NCBI GenBank assembly: GCA_964514665.1
Contig: CAZESH010000270.1
Span: forward strand, 1-6,051
Source: CAZESH01 sp964514665
GTDB taxonomy: Bacteria; Bacillota; Bacilli; Paenibacillales; KCTC-25726
Length of the DNA stretch: 6,051 bases
Direction: 5' to 3'
Below the pieces are notes generated by a model, which was not told the origin of the DNA, did not search any database, and was given only the letters and a program-made list of their open reading frames with translations. Made by a program: the position numbers and the translations under genes. Positions 1 to 5,818 of this stretch are shown one piece after another. Numbering within the stretch: the stretch's first letter is position 1; the number at the start of each line of letters is the position of its first letter.

Positions 1-130
1 CCCCTTCATTGGATAATGAGGCGGCGACAATCAAAACAAACGGAAGGATACAGCAGATCGCATAGAATGAAACAAGGACATAGCCGAAACCCTTCACCAG
101 ATTTCCGGAAAGATCACCGGTTCTATTCAT
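1..130 (-). CDS. Carbohydrate ABC transporter permease, LplC/MalG type (N-terminal part, cut by window edge)
   Basis: Only the first 43 codons are in the window. The start ATG (128-130) is preceded by GGAGG with 8 nt spacing, inside the 15-bp gap after the upstream permease gene. An alternative ATG at 133-135 lies only 4 nt from the GGAGG and is less likely. The peptide begins MNRTGDLSGNLVKGFGYVLV. A hydrophobic first transmembrane segment follows at about residues 14-37, then the sequence ASLSNEG near the edge. This short cytoplasmic tail, first helix and polar loop is typical of the MalG-side permease (LplC/YtcP subgroup) of CUT1 sugar importers. The usual length is about 290 residues, so most of the gene, including its EAA loop, is beyond the edge. 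It should pair with the adjacent LplB-type subunit in the cytoplasmic membrane. The family call rests on a short peptide plus context. Confidence 0.82.
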   Translation of the reverse strand, partial: MNRTGDLSGNLVKGFGYVLVSFYAICCILPFVLIVAASLSNEG

Positions 131-145
131 CTCATACACCTCCTG

Positions 146-1111
146 TCAAAATAATGTGTTCTCCGGCGACAGCTTCTTGATCATCCAGTTGGCGGACACG
201 ACAATGATGAATCCGACCACGGATTGATATAAGCTGACCGCACTGCCCATCGAGAAATTAAAATCTTGCATTAACGCCCGGAACACGTAAGTTTCAATAA
301 TGTCCGTCTGCGGATAAAGCAGCGTATTGTGCCCGATCAGATTGTAAAACAGCTGGAAATTGCCGCGCAGCACCCCGCCCAGCGAGAACAGCAGCAGAAT
401 GATAAAAGTCGGCTTCAGCCAGGGAAGCACGATATGACGGATTCGTTGAAACGCATTGGCGCCGTCGATTTCCGCCGCTTCCAGCACCTCTGAATCAAGC
501 CCCATGATGGCCGCAAAATAAACAATCGAACCGTAGCCGGTGGACTGCCACAAGTACACAACGACAAGAATGTATTTCCACATTCCCGTGCTGGAATACC
601 AATCAATCGGCTGCATCCCGAATGATTTCAGCAGCACGTTCATGCTGCCGTACTCATAGTTCAAAACATCGTAAACGATCAATCCGATCAGCACAAAGGA
701 GATGAAATACGGCAAAAACATAATCGACTGCGAGATTTTTTTAAAGTATTTTGAGCGGATCTCATTGAGAAGCACGGCAATGGTGATTTGCAGCACGTTG
801 CCGATCACGATAAAAGCCAGGTTGTAGGCAATGGTATTCCAGGTCAAATGCCACAGCTCTCCTGTCATCACCAGGAAGCGAAAATTCTGCAAGCCGATAA
901 ACGGACTATGAAAAATCCCTGCAGAGTAATTGTAGTTAATGAATGCCAGATAGAGCCCCGGCATCGGCAAATAGGCGAAAATGAAGAAAAAGAAGATTGC
1001 CGGCAGACACATCAGCAGGAGAGCCCGGCTGCTCCACAGCTTTCTGAAAGAGGAAGTTTTCCTCGAGATGAAAACATCCGTTCCAACGCTTTGCTCGCTT
1101 GCGGCTTGCAT
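146..1111 (-). CDS. Carbohydrate ABC transporter permease, LplB/YteP type
   Basis: This is a 321-residue integral membrane protein, full length for the MalF-side permease of the LplB/YteP subgroup of CUT1 importers. The start ATG (1109-1111) follows GGGAGG with 8 nt spacing. About 25 polar N-terminal residues precede the first membrane helix (about 30-49), whose loop has the typical motif AYLPMPGLYLAF (46-57). The LQNFRFL stretch (74-80) and further helices follow. The ABC-transporter EAA loop is clear at 211-230 (EAAEIDGANAFQRIRHIVLP); it docks onto the ATPase. The C terminus, NWMIKKLSPENTLF, is characteristic of the subgroup. The gene begins 36 bp after the GH35 gene and ends 15 bp before the next permease, so the three are almost certainly one transcript. 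The cargo cannot be read from the sequence. Relatives in Bacillus carry pectin-derived oligosaccharides, and the GH35 partner suggests a galactose-containing oligosaccharide. Confidence 0.93.
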   Translation of the reverse strand: MQAASEQSVGTDVFISRKTSSFRKLWSSRALLLMCLPAIFFFFIFAYLPMPGLYLAFINYNYSAGIFHSPFIGLQNFRFLVMTGELWHLTWNTIAYNLAFIVIGNVLQITIAVLLNEIRSKYFKKISQSIMFLPYFISFVLIGLIVYDVLNYEYGSMNVLLKSFGMQPIDWYSSTGMWKYILVVVYLWQSTGYGSIVYFAAIMGLDSEVLEAAEIDGANAFQRIRHIVLPWLKPTFIILLLFSLGGVLRGNFQLFYNLIGHNTLLYPQTDIIETYVFRALMQDFNFSMGSAVSLYQSVVGFIIVVSANWMIKKLSPENTLF

Positions 1112-1147
1112 TATGTATTCCTCCCTTTCATCAAATTAAAAACGCTT

Positions 1148-3928
1148 TCAAACCGGCACGTATTTCAATTGCTGCAATTCCGATCGTTCTCCGGCATGAA
1201 CCGCCTCCAGCAGGATGAGCAGCTGATTGCCTTTTTCCGCGAACCATGGCCCCGGCAAATAAAACGATTCCTCGCTGCCCCCTCTGAATTCGGGGCGTTC
1301 TTCGCCTCCCGGCATCCAAAGACGGGCGATTAACCGTTCATTGAAGAACACCGTCATTTTCAGATTCGAACCTTCGCAGTATACCCTCCAGCCTTTTTCT
1401 GCGTTGGAATCGCTCAGATTGCCGTAAAGCCAAGTCAATTGACCGGGCTGCAAAACAATCGGAAAATCGCTCTCAGCCGCATGCCGATGATGGCCGGCGG
1501 CATGCTGGAGCAGTTCCTGCTCCCCGCAGGACGACAGACTCCAATCCTTGGCTGCATGGCCTTCATACAGGAGAACTTTGCCTGCGGACTGCCCATAAGC
1601 TTTTTCCAAAAACAAGGCTAACGAGAACGGTTTCCCTGGTTCTACATAAGGAGTAATGTCCAAATAGGGATTTAACGGGTTGATTCTGCCGGCCCCTCTT
1701 CCATTGACAAATACTTCTGCAAGCGCGCCGATGCCGGGAAAGTGCAGCATCCATGAATCGGCATGCTCCGATGTGCAAACCGTTCTCCGATAATATCCGA
1801 ACGAAGGATGGTCCGGGGAAATCCACCCTCCCCATCCCACTAACGGCCAGGATCGTGAATTGCAATCGGGAGCGATGAATTGATGCTGAATGCGGTTTGA
1901 ATTGGCGCGATGAAGATGCCAATTTTGGCTCAGATCCGACACATTGCTGACTGCGGTCAGACCCGTCAAGCCCTTCATGGCGTTCAAACGCAGTCCGGGC
2001 AAATGGGCATCGTCAAAATTGGAGTGTCCCCATATTTCAGCTCTCACAAGAAATGCCGATTCAATTTGATACGGCGCAGCAGGGATAAACCGGCTGCCTC
2101 CCGCAGGTACGACTGTGCTTAAATAATGGCTTCCCGAGTAGACCGACACGATATCCCCGGCCTGATGCAGCAGCACTCCCCTGCAAGAACGGTTTTGCAA
2201 AGACGGTACATGAGCCCGATACCAGGCGAAACCCCGATAGACGCCGTGCTTTTCCAGATAATCCGCCTTATCTCCAAGAAAGACGCTTTCTGCGGAAAAA
2301 CCGCCGAGCGGCTCGACTGTACTGGCCGTCCATGAAATAGCGGCTTCGTGCTGCCCTGCGGAATCAGGTTCCGTTTCCGCGAAGACAGGCCCCTTCTCTT
2401 CATCCACTTCCTCCAGCAGCAGCGCTTGCCTGCGTTCTATACCGATCAGCTCGATCAGCGTCCCGTCAAGCATGCGGATGCGGGCGGAGGAAATGCCTCT
2501 GCAATCGAATGAGACGGTGACAAAGGCGGTATTATCGTGAAGCCACATATTGCCTGCGTCGACTTCGACCGGCTCATCGAAACGCAAACAGATTTCCCCG
2601 TAATGCTCGGCATGAAAAAGCAGGACCGTTCGGGAAGCAAACCGCATTACCATGAACAACTCCGCCGCGGCATATTCGATCGTTCCAGGCAAACCCCATG
2701 ACTGCAGCGGAACCTTAACCGGAAAAGCATAATTTCGCTGCGGTTTTACGGTAAACTCGTTATGCCGGGGGAAAACCGATCCTTCATGCGCAGCGGCAAG
2801 TCTGACTTCCGCTTCCGCAGTGTTTGACACAAAGCACAAATGACCTCCCCGGTTCAGACCGAGTACGCGTACAATCGGATGCTTCTGTTCGGCATTGCCG
2901 GAATGGCTTTCGGCCGCTTCCCCTTTGGCCAGCGCGCTGCCGTAGCAATGAATCAGCCTGCTCAGCAGACGGCCTTCGTAAGCTTCCCCGCGAATGTGCC
3001 CTTCCGGTGAAATCATGCCTCCGAAATCATAATCGGAAGTCAGCATCGCATACGGCCGGCCCCAGTTGTTCGTGGCATTGGTAAATCCGAAGTTGGTTCC
3101 TGACGCCTGCAAATAGGCGCCCATCAATTTTACCCCGCAGGAAAGCAAGCGGCGCAGCAAAAAGTGCGAACGATTCGTTTCCGTGACCAGTAAGGGCAAG
3201 CCCCTCTCTTTCAATTCATCCCTGTAATGCAGAACCTTGTATTCAAAATCGGGATCCCGGTCATCCGGATAAAAGTTGCAGGTTGGAACAACGCCGCTGG
3301 CATTTCCGCTCGCGCCGAACAGCCCGCCCTGCCCTGCACAAGCGATCAGCGGCACGTCAATTTGGTGCTCAAGCGCCATGTCCCGCAAGGCTGAAATGTA
3401 TCCGGCCGGATCGGCACAATCGTAGAAATCCAATTCATTCTCCAATTGCACGGCAATGATCGATCCGCCTTCGCCCAGCTGGTATTTCTGCAAAACAGGC
3501 AAAATCCGCCCATACCATCGTGCTACATGCAGCAAAAAATGGGGATCGTTATCCCGCAGGCACAAGTTGTTTTTCGCCAGCAAATAGGCGGGGAGCGCTC
3601 CGCCATCCCATTCCGAGCAAATATACGGGCCGGGACGGGCAATTACCCATAATCCCGTTTCCGCTGCAGCCTGAAGGAACGGCTCCACATCCCGCTCTCC
3701 GCTAAAATCCCACACGCCTTCGCTTAACTCGTGATAATTCCAAGGAAAATAAACATCGATGCAGTTATAGCCGAATGCCTTTACCTTTTCCAGCCGATCT
3801 TTCCATAGCGCGCGTGGAATCCGAAAATAAAACAGCGACGAACAGAGGCCTATTACCGGCAAACCGTTAATCAGCACGGTATTTTGCGACAAGCTGACTT
3901 TCGAAGGCCTTTCCATTTGCAGGCTCAT
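1148..3928 (-). CDS. Beta-galactosidase, glycoside hydrolase family 35 (926 aa, cytoplasmic)
   Basis: The enzyme is predicted to release terminal beta-galactosyl residues with retention. Residues 30-116 carry the GH35 barrel start: FYFRIPR, the YFPWNYHE segment, DFSG, and RPGPYICSEWDGGALPAYLL at 98-117. The acid/base is Glu165 in AVQLENE (159-165). The nucleophile is probably Glu250 in LLVTET. GTNFG (277-281) and SDYDFGG (298-304) complete the barrel. The C-terminal half has beta-sandwich domains: GVYRGFAWYR (562-571) and EIWGHSNFDD with KGLTG (631-656) match GH35 jelly rolls, a further galactose-binding-like fold lies at about 708-780 (VFVNGRGAGR), and the terminal strand pattern is near 890-908. 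There is no signal peptide, so it acts on imported sugars. The ATG at 3926-3928 is chosen because TGGAGGG lies 6 nt upstream; the open frame runs back to a TTG at 3982, but that would put an operator inside the gene. The usual GWF...WG motif after the nucleophile is absent (see findings). Confidence 0.92.
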   Translation of the reverse strand: MSLQMERPSKVSLSQNTVLINGLPVIGLCSSLFYFRIPRALWKDRLEKVKAFGYNCIDVYFPWNYHELSEGVWDFSGERDVEPFLQAAAETGLWVIARPGPYICSEWDGGALPAYLLAKNNLCLRDNDPHFLLHVARWYGRILPVLQKYQLGEGGSIIAVQLENELDFYDCADPAGYISALRDMALEHQIDVPLIACAGQGGLFGASGNASGVVPTCNFYPDDRDPDFEYKVLHYRDELKERGLPLLVTETNRSHFLLRRLLSCGVKLMGAYLQASGTNFGFTNATNNWGRPYAMLTSDYDFGGMISPEGHIRGEAYEGRLLSRLIHCYGSALAKGEAAESHSGNAEQKHPIVRVLGLNRGGHLCFVSNTAEAEVRLAAAHEGSVFPRHNEFTVKPQRNYAFPVKVPLQSWGLPGTIEYAAAELFMVMRFASRTVLLFHAEHYGEICLRFDEPVEVDAGNMWLHDNTAFVTVSFDCRGISSARIRMLDGTLIELIGIERRQALLLEEVDEEKGPVFAETEPDSAGQHEAAISWTASTVEPLGGFSAESVFLGDKADYLEKHGVYRGFAWYRAHVPSLQNRSCRGVLLHQAGDIVSVYSGSHYLSTVVPAGGSRFIPAAPYQIESAFLVRAEIWGHSNFDDAHLPGLRLNAMKGLTGLTAVSNVSDLSQNWHLHRANSNRIQHQFIAPDCNSRSWPLVGWGGWISPDHPSFGYYRRTVCTSEHADSWMLHFPGIGALAEVFVNGRGAGRINPLNPYLDITPYVEPGKPFSLALFLEKAYGQSAGKVLLYEGHAAKDWSLSSCGEQELLQHAAGHHRHAAESDFPIVLQPGQLTWLYGNLSDSNAEKGWRVYCEGSNLKMTVFFNERLIARLWMPGGEERPEFRGGSEESFYLPGPWFAEKGNQLLILLEAVHAGERSELQQLKYVPV

Positions 3929-3933
3929 GCCTA

Positions 3934-3940
3934 CCCTCCA
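3934..3940 (-). promoter_or_regulatory. Ribosome binding site that fixes the GH35 start
   Basis: TGGAGGG on the minus strand sits 5 nt before the ATG at 3926-3928 (6 nt counted from GGAGG). No comparable site precedes the in-frame TTG at 3980-3982 or the next ATG at 3914-3916, so this site decides the start. Confidence 0.85.
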
Positions 3941-3956
3941 GTTATGTAAAATTTTT

Positions 3957-3972
3957 ATGAAACCCGTTTCAT
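3957..3972. promoter_or_regulatory. Operator 1 (LacI-family type palindrome)
   Basis: ATGAAACCCGTTTCAT is a palindrome with perfect 7-bp arms (ATGAAAC / GTTTCAT) around a central CC (GG on the other strand). It overlaps the last two bases of a TATAAT hexamer (3971-3976, minus strand) and would cover the start of transcription from it, a classic repressor position. It lies 28 bp upstream of the GH35 start codon. It is inferred to bind the adjacent LacI-family regulator. Confidence 0.8.
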
Positions 3973-3976
3973 TATA
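3971..3976 (-). promoter_or_regulatory. Candidate -10 element P2 overlapping operator 1
   Basis: A perfect TATAAT lies on the minus strand. At 16-18 bp spacing the -35 positions hold only poor matches (AAAATT class), so the promoter is either weak, activator-assisted or not used. TTGTCG (3990-3995) is only 13 bp away, which is too close. The start would fall near 3964, at the centre of operator 1, leaving a leader of about 36 nt. It is an alternative or addition to P1. Confidence 0.4.
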
Positions 3977-3985
3977 TTTCAAAAA

Positions 3986-4048
3986 AAATCGACAATTTTT
4001 ATGAAACCCGTTTCATTAATACCTAAAAAAATAGATTTTTGTCGATTT
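3986..4048. repeat. 10-bp inverted repeat around operator 2
   Basis: AAATCGACAA (3986-3995) and TTGTCGATTT (4039-4048) are perfect reverse complements separated by 43 bp that contain operator 2. The right arm abuts operator 3 directly; the left arm lies 13 bp from operator 1. The arms contain no operator core. They may be a second protein site or the remains of a duplicated operator-spacer unit. Confidence 0.55.
4001..4016. promoter_or_regulatory. Operator 2 (identical copy)
   Basis: This is an exact copy of operator 1, in the same orientation, 44 bp away centre to centre. The identity extends to 25 bp (3950-3974 versus 3994-4018), including a flanking AATTTTT and TA, so the unit looks like a true direct repeat and not just a shared core. 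Paired sites at this spacing suit cooperative binding or a short DNA loop. Confidence 0.8.
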
Positions 4049-4064
4049 ATGAAATGGGTTTCAT
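4049..4064. promoter_or_regulatory. Operator 3 (inverted variant copy)
   Basis: ATGAAATGGGTTTCAT equals the reverse complement of operators 1 and 2 with one substitution (C to T at position 7). It is therefore in the opposite orientation, 48 bp from operator 2 centre to centre. It lies downstream of the candidate promoter at 4111-4139 and upstream of the TATAAT at 3971-3976. It may be an auxiliary site with weaker binding. Confidence 0.7.
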
Positions 4065-4110
4065 TTTTGCTGAAAAAAAATGAAAGGGCTTTCTTTCTTG
4101 CTTTGGTTAT

Positions 4111-4139
4111 AATTTATACTCTGCCGGATTTGCTGTCAA
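4111..4139 (-). promoter_or_regulatory. Candidate sigma-A promoter P1 of the GH35-permease operon
   Basis: On the minus strand a perfect -35 hexamer TTGACA (4134-4139) is followed after exactly 17 bp by TAAATT (4111-4116), which matches 4 of 6 positions of TATAAT. Transcription would start near 4104 and give a leader of about 175 nt that includes all three operators. Repression would then work as a roadblock or through looping. Confidence 0.5.
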
Positions 4140-4184
4140 TACAAATTTTTTGACTATTCCATTTATTTCCCCGCTAAATCCGGC
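4123..4184. repeat. Long-loop inverted repeat after lacI, spanning the P1 -35 box
   Basis: GCCGGATTT (4123-4131) and AAATCCGGC (4176-4184) are perfect 9-bp arms with a 44-nt loop. The loop contains a smaller GTCAA / TTGAC pair (4135-4139, 4150-4154). The right arm begins 8 nt after the lacI stop codon. A lacI transcript could fold here, but no U-run follows the hairpin, so it is not a standard intrinsic terminator. Part of the left side overlaps the P1 spacer. Confidence 0.4.
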
Positions 4185-4192
4185 GTTCCCCC

Positions 4193-5215
4193 TCAAATTC
4201 GGGCCGTACTTCTCCTTACTACCAGCTCAGGCTGAATAACCGTCACTTTCTCCGCCATTTCGTTATTGATCAGTTGGTGTAAAACGAATACCGCGGTTTG
4301 ACCCAATTGCCTGCTTTTCTGCGACACCGTGGTCAGCTCCGGATCAATTATAGAAGCTAAAGGCATATCGTCAAATCCGACAATTGAAATATCGCGGGGA
4401 ATTTGCAGACCGGCTTGAAGCGCCGCTTTAACCGCTCCGATCGCCGTCAAATCATTCACACAGCTAACCGCCGTCGGCCTCTTCTTTCCGTTAAGCAGCT
4501 CAACCATTAATTGTTTGCCGGATTCCAGGGAGAAATCGTCGAGCAGGATCCATTCCTCGCGCACCTTCAATCCGTTGTTTTTCATGGTTTCCTGGAAAGC
4601 CTGGACTTTTTGTATCGTTGTGCTCATAAAATCGCGTCCGCCGATAAAAGCAATATCTTTATGGCCCAAATCGATCAAATGCTGTACAGCCAATTCCGTG
4701 CCTCGAGACTCGTCCGTAGCGACCCTGTGTAACGAAGTCTGGGGAAGATTACCATTAATTAATACCGTTGGTACCTGCTTGCTGAACTCCACAAGCTCCT
4801 CCTTCATGGTTTTGCTGCATTCGAGCAAATTGATTCTTCCGCCGATAAAAATAATGCCGTCCACCTGCTTTTCCCGCAGGATATTCAAATATTGCGATTC
4901 CCGCGCGAAATCGCCGGAAGTGTCACACAAAAAGAATGTATAGCCCTTGTTTCTTGCTTCCTGCTCCAAACCCGACAAAACTTCCGGATAAAAGGGGTTG
5001 GTAATGTCCGGGAGTATAATCCCGATCATTCCCGTTTCCTTTTTGATCAAACTTCGGGCCAGCGCGTTCGGCTGAAAGCGGTGCTTGACAATCAGATCCA
5101 TGATCTTATTGCGCGTCGTCGTCTTGACCGGAGCGGTATTATTCAATACGCGTGAAACCGTGGCAACCGATACCTTTGCTTCTTTGGCGATATCGTAGAT
5201 TGTAACTCGCTTCAT
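4193..5215 (-). CDS. LacI-family transcriptional regulator (GalR/CcpA style)
   Basis: This 340-residue protein is full length for the family. The N-terminal helix-turn-helix spans about residues 4-25 (TIYDIAKEAKVSVATVSRVL), with Val17-Ala18 in the recognition helix as in E. coli GalR. The hinge helix PNALARSL (49-56) ends in Leu56, the residue that inserts into the operator centre in LacI relatives. The sugar-binding part starts at MIGIILPDITNPFYPEVL (63-80) and continues with DGIIFIGG, HLIDLGHKDIAFIGG and VGFDDMPLASIIDPELTTV. It is inferred to be a cytoplasmic repressor released by a sugar ligand. The start ATG follows AAAGGTGAG with 8 nt spacing. The gene is on the same strand and directly upstream of the GH35 operon, whose control region carries three matching palindromes, so local control is likely. 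It appears monocistronic. The ligand is unknown; a galactoside or a GH35 product is the natural guess. Confidence 0.95.
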   Translation of the reverse strand: MKRVTIYDIAKEAKVSVATVSRVLNNTAPVKTTTRNKIMDLIVKHRFQPNALARSLIKKETGMIGIILPDITNPFYPEVLSGLEQEARNKGYTFFLCDTSGDFARESQYLNILREKQVDGIIFIGGRINLLECSKTMKEELVEFSKQVPTVLINGNLPQTSLHRVATDESRGTELAVQHLIDLGHKDIAFIGGRDFMSTTIQKVQAFQETMKNNGLKVREEWILLDDFSLESGKQLMVELLNGKKRPTAVSCVNDLTAIGAVKAALQAGLQIPRDISIVGFDDMPLASIIDPELTTVSQKSRQLGQTAVFVLHQLINNEMAEKVTVIQPELVVRRSTARI

Positions 5216-5412
5216 AAATGGAACTCACCTTTCGACATCTTTATACATGGCGATCAAATTTCTCGATTATTCAACACCGTCTCATGTAACCGATTTCATT
5301 CAGTTTGACAATAATGTATAAGTGATTAGAATTAAATATACTAAACTTTTATTGGGATGAAAAGCATTTGCACTGCCTAAAGCCTCCAAACCCTGTCATG
5401 GATAAAAACAAA
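5216..5412. other. AT-rich intergenic region upstream of lacI
   Basis: No credible gene is present. On the minus strand it holds the lacI ribosome binding site, a TATAAA (5240-5245) with no good -35, an AATAAT (5266-5271) and the cre-type site. The lacI promoter cannot be fixed by eye. On the plus strand TTGACA (5305-5310), 16 bp and TAGAAT (5327-5332) form a good sigma-A promoter match, but only about 70 bp of non-coding sequence follow before the hairpin at 5413. Confidence 0.5.
5284..5299. promoter_or_regulatory. cre-type / autoregulatory operator upstream of lacI
   Basis: ATGTAACCGATTTCAT lies 69-84 bp upstream of the lacI start. Its inner 14 bases fit the CcpA cre consensus TGWAANCGNTNWCA at every fixed position, including the central CG. 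It is also related to the three operators ahead of the GH35 gene, so binding by the local regulator (autoregulation) is the alternative to catabolite control by CcpA. It partly overlaps the spacer of a possible minus-strand promoter with -35 TTGTCA at 5306-5311, whose -10 (TACATG at 5283-5288) is poor. Confidence 0.6.
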
Positions 5413-5451
5413 CAGATCCCCAATCCAACATATTGCTGGATTGGGGATCTG
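5401..5451 (-). terminator. Intrinsic terminator of the small gene at 5475-5678
   Basis: CAGATCCCCAATCCA (5413-5427) and TGGATTGGGGATCTG (5437-5451) form a perfect 15-bp stem with a 9-nt loop. On the minus strand the stem is followed at once by TTTGTTTTTATC (5401-5412), a good U-tract. On the plus strand the sequence after the stem is not U-rich, so termination is directed at minus-strand transcripts. It lies 23 bp after the stop codon of the small gene and insulates lacI from it. Confidence 0.9.
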
Positions 5452-5474
5452 CTAATTTCCGGTCCTTAAGATGC

Positions 5475-5678
5475 TCAAGCAAAAAGATTCAATTGGCTTC
5501 CAAGGTACGGCTGGGCGCTTTTCTCCAGCTGCATTCTTTGTTGCTGTTGATTGCGCTGGCTTTGGACATTCATTTCATCCTGATCGGCATCCCTTCCGCT
5601 CCCGTTGCGATCATGATCGCCGTCGCGGTCAAGACGCTGGATTGCGGCCGATGAAGAACCGTTTGGATTGATCTGCAT
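5475..5678 (-). CDS. Small hydrophilic Asp/Gln/Arg-rich protein, function unknown
   Basis: This is a 67-residue protein with no membrane segment or signal peptide. Residues 1-14 are MQINPNGSSSAAIQ. Residues 16-34 are a charged stretch with alternating Asp (LDRDGDHDRNGSGRDADQD), which resembles DxDxDG calcium loops. Residues 39-50 are Gln/Arg rich (QSQRNQQQQRMQ). The tail is SAQPYLGSQLNLFA. The tail faintly recalls the LG-x-x-I-D ending of YjfB-like small proteins (PF14070), but the rest does not, so this is only a hint. The start at 5676-5678 is preferred because AAAAGAGGG lies 6 nt upstream; the ATG at 5682-5684 touches that site. Evidence that the gene is real: the ribosome binding site, a promoter-like pair upstream, and a strong terminator 23 bp after the stop in the right direction. 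It looks monocistronic and unrelated to the sugar locus. Confidence 0.6.
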   Translation of the reverse strand: MQINPNGSSSAAIQRLDRDGDHDRNGSGRDADQDEMNVQSQRNQQQQRMQLEKSAQPYLGSQLNLFA

Positions 5679-5702
5679 ACTCATCCCTCTTTTCCGCCCT
5701 TA

Positions 5703-5732
5703 TAGAATAGGCTTGTCCTTAATTATCTAAAC
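5703..5732 (-). promoter_or_regulatory. Candidate promoter of the small gene, sigma-G/F-like
   Basis: On the minus strand GTTTA (5728-5732), 18 bp and TATTCTA (5703-5709) match the Bacillus forespore pattern GHATR-N17/18-CATNHTA at 4 of 5 and 6 of 7 positions. Read as sigma-A, TTGTTT-19-TATTCT is weaker. Transcription would begin near 5696, just ahead of the ribosome binding site. Confidence 0.35.
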
Positions 5733-5818
5733 AAACAAATATTGGATTCAGATTTGTCGCCAGGTAATAAAGTCGCCGGCCGGAGTGCCGCACATGCAAC
5801 GCCGGACACGCCTTTGAA

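Noticed and set aside
788..1333. 181-codon plus-strand open frame
   Set aside because: It starts with TTG without a ribosome binding site and lies antisense to the well-supported permease start and GH35 end. Composition is that of a shadow frame.
1148..2403. Several 60-120 codon frames on both strands inside the GH35 gene
   Set aside because: All lie within a frame with continuous GH35 domain similarity; none has a ribosome binding site or a recognisable product.
4071..4100. Possible terminator (GAAAG/CTTTC with nearby T-run) after lacI
   Set aside because: The stem is only about 5 bp with a 2-nt loop, too weak to call.
5398..5469. 23-codon plus-strand frame starting MDKNKQIPNP
   Set aside because: It is made almost entirely of the terminator stem-loop and has no ribosome binding site.
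5433..5654. 73-codon plus-strand open frame with a hydrophobic stretch
   Set aside because: It begins inside the terminator hairpin, has no ribosome binding site, and is the complement of the small gene; its hydrophobicity reflects the complement of Gln/Asp codons.
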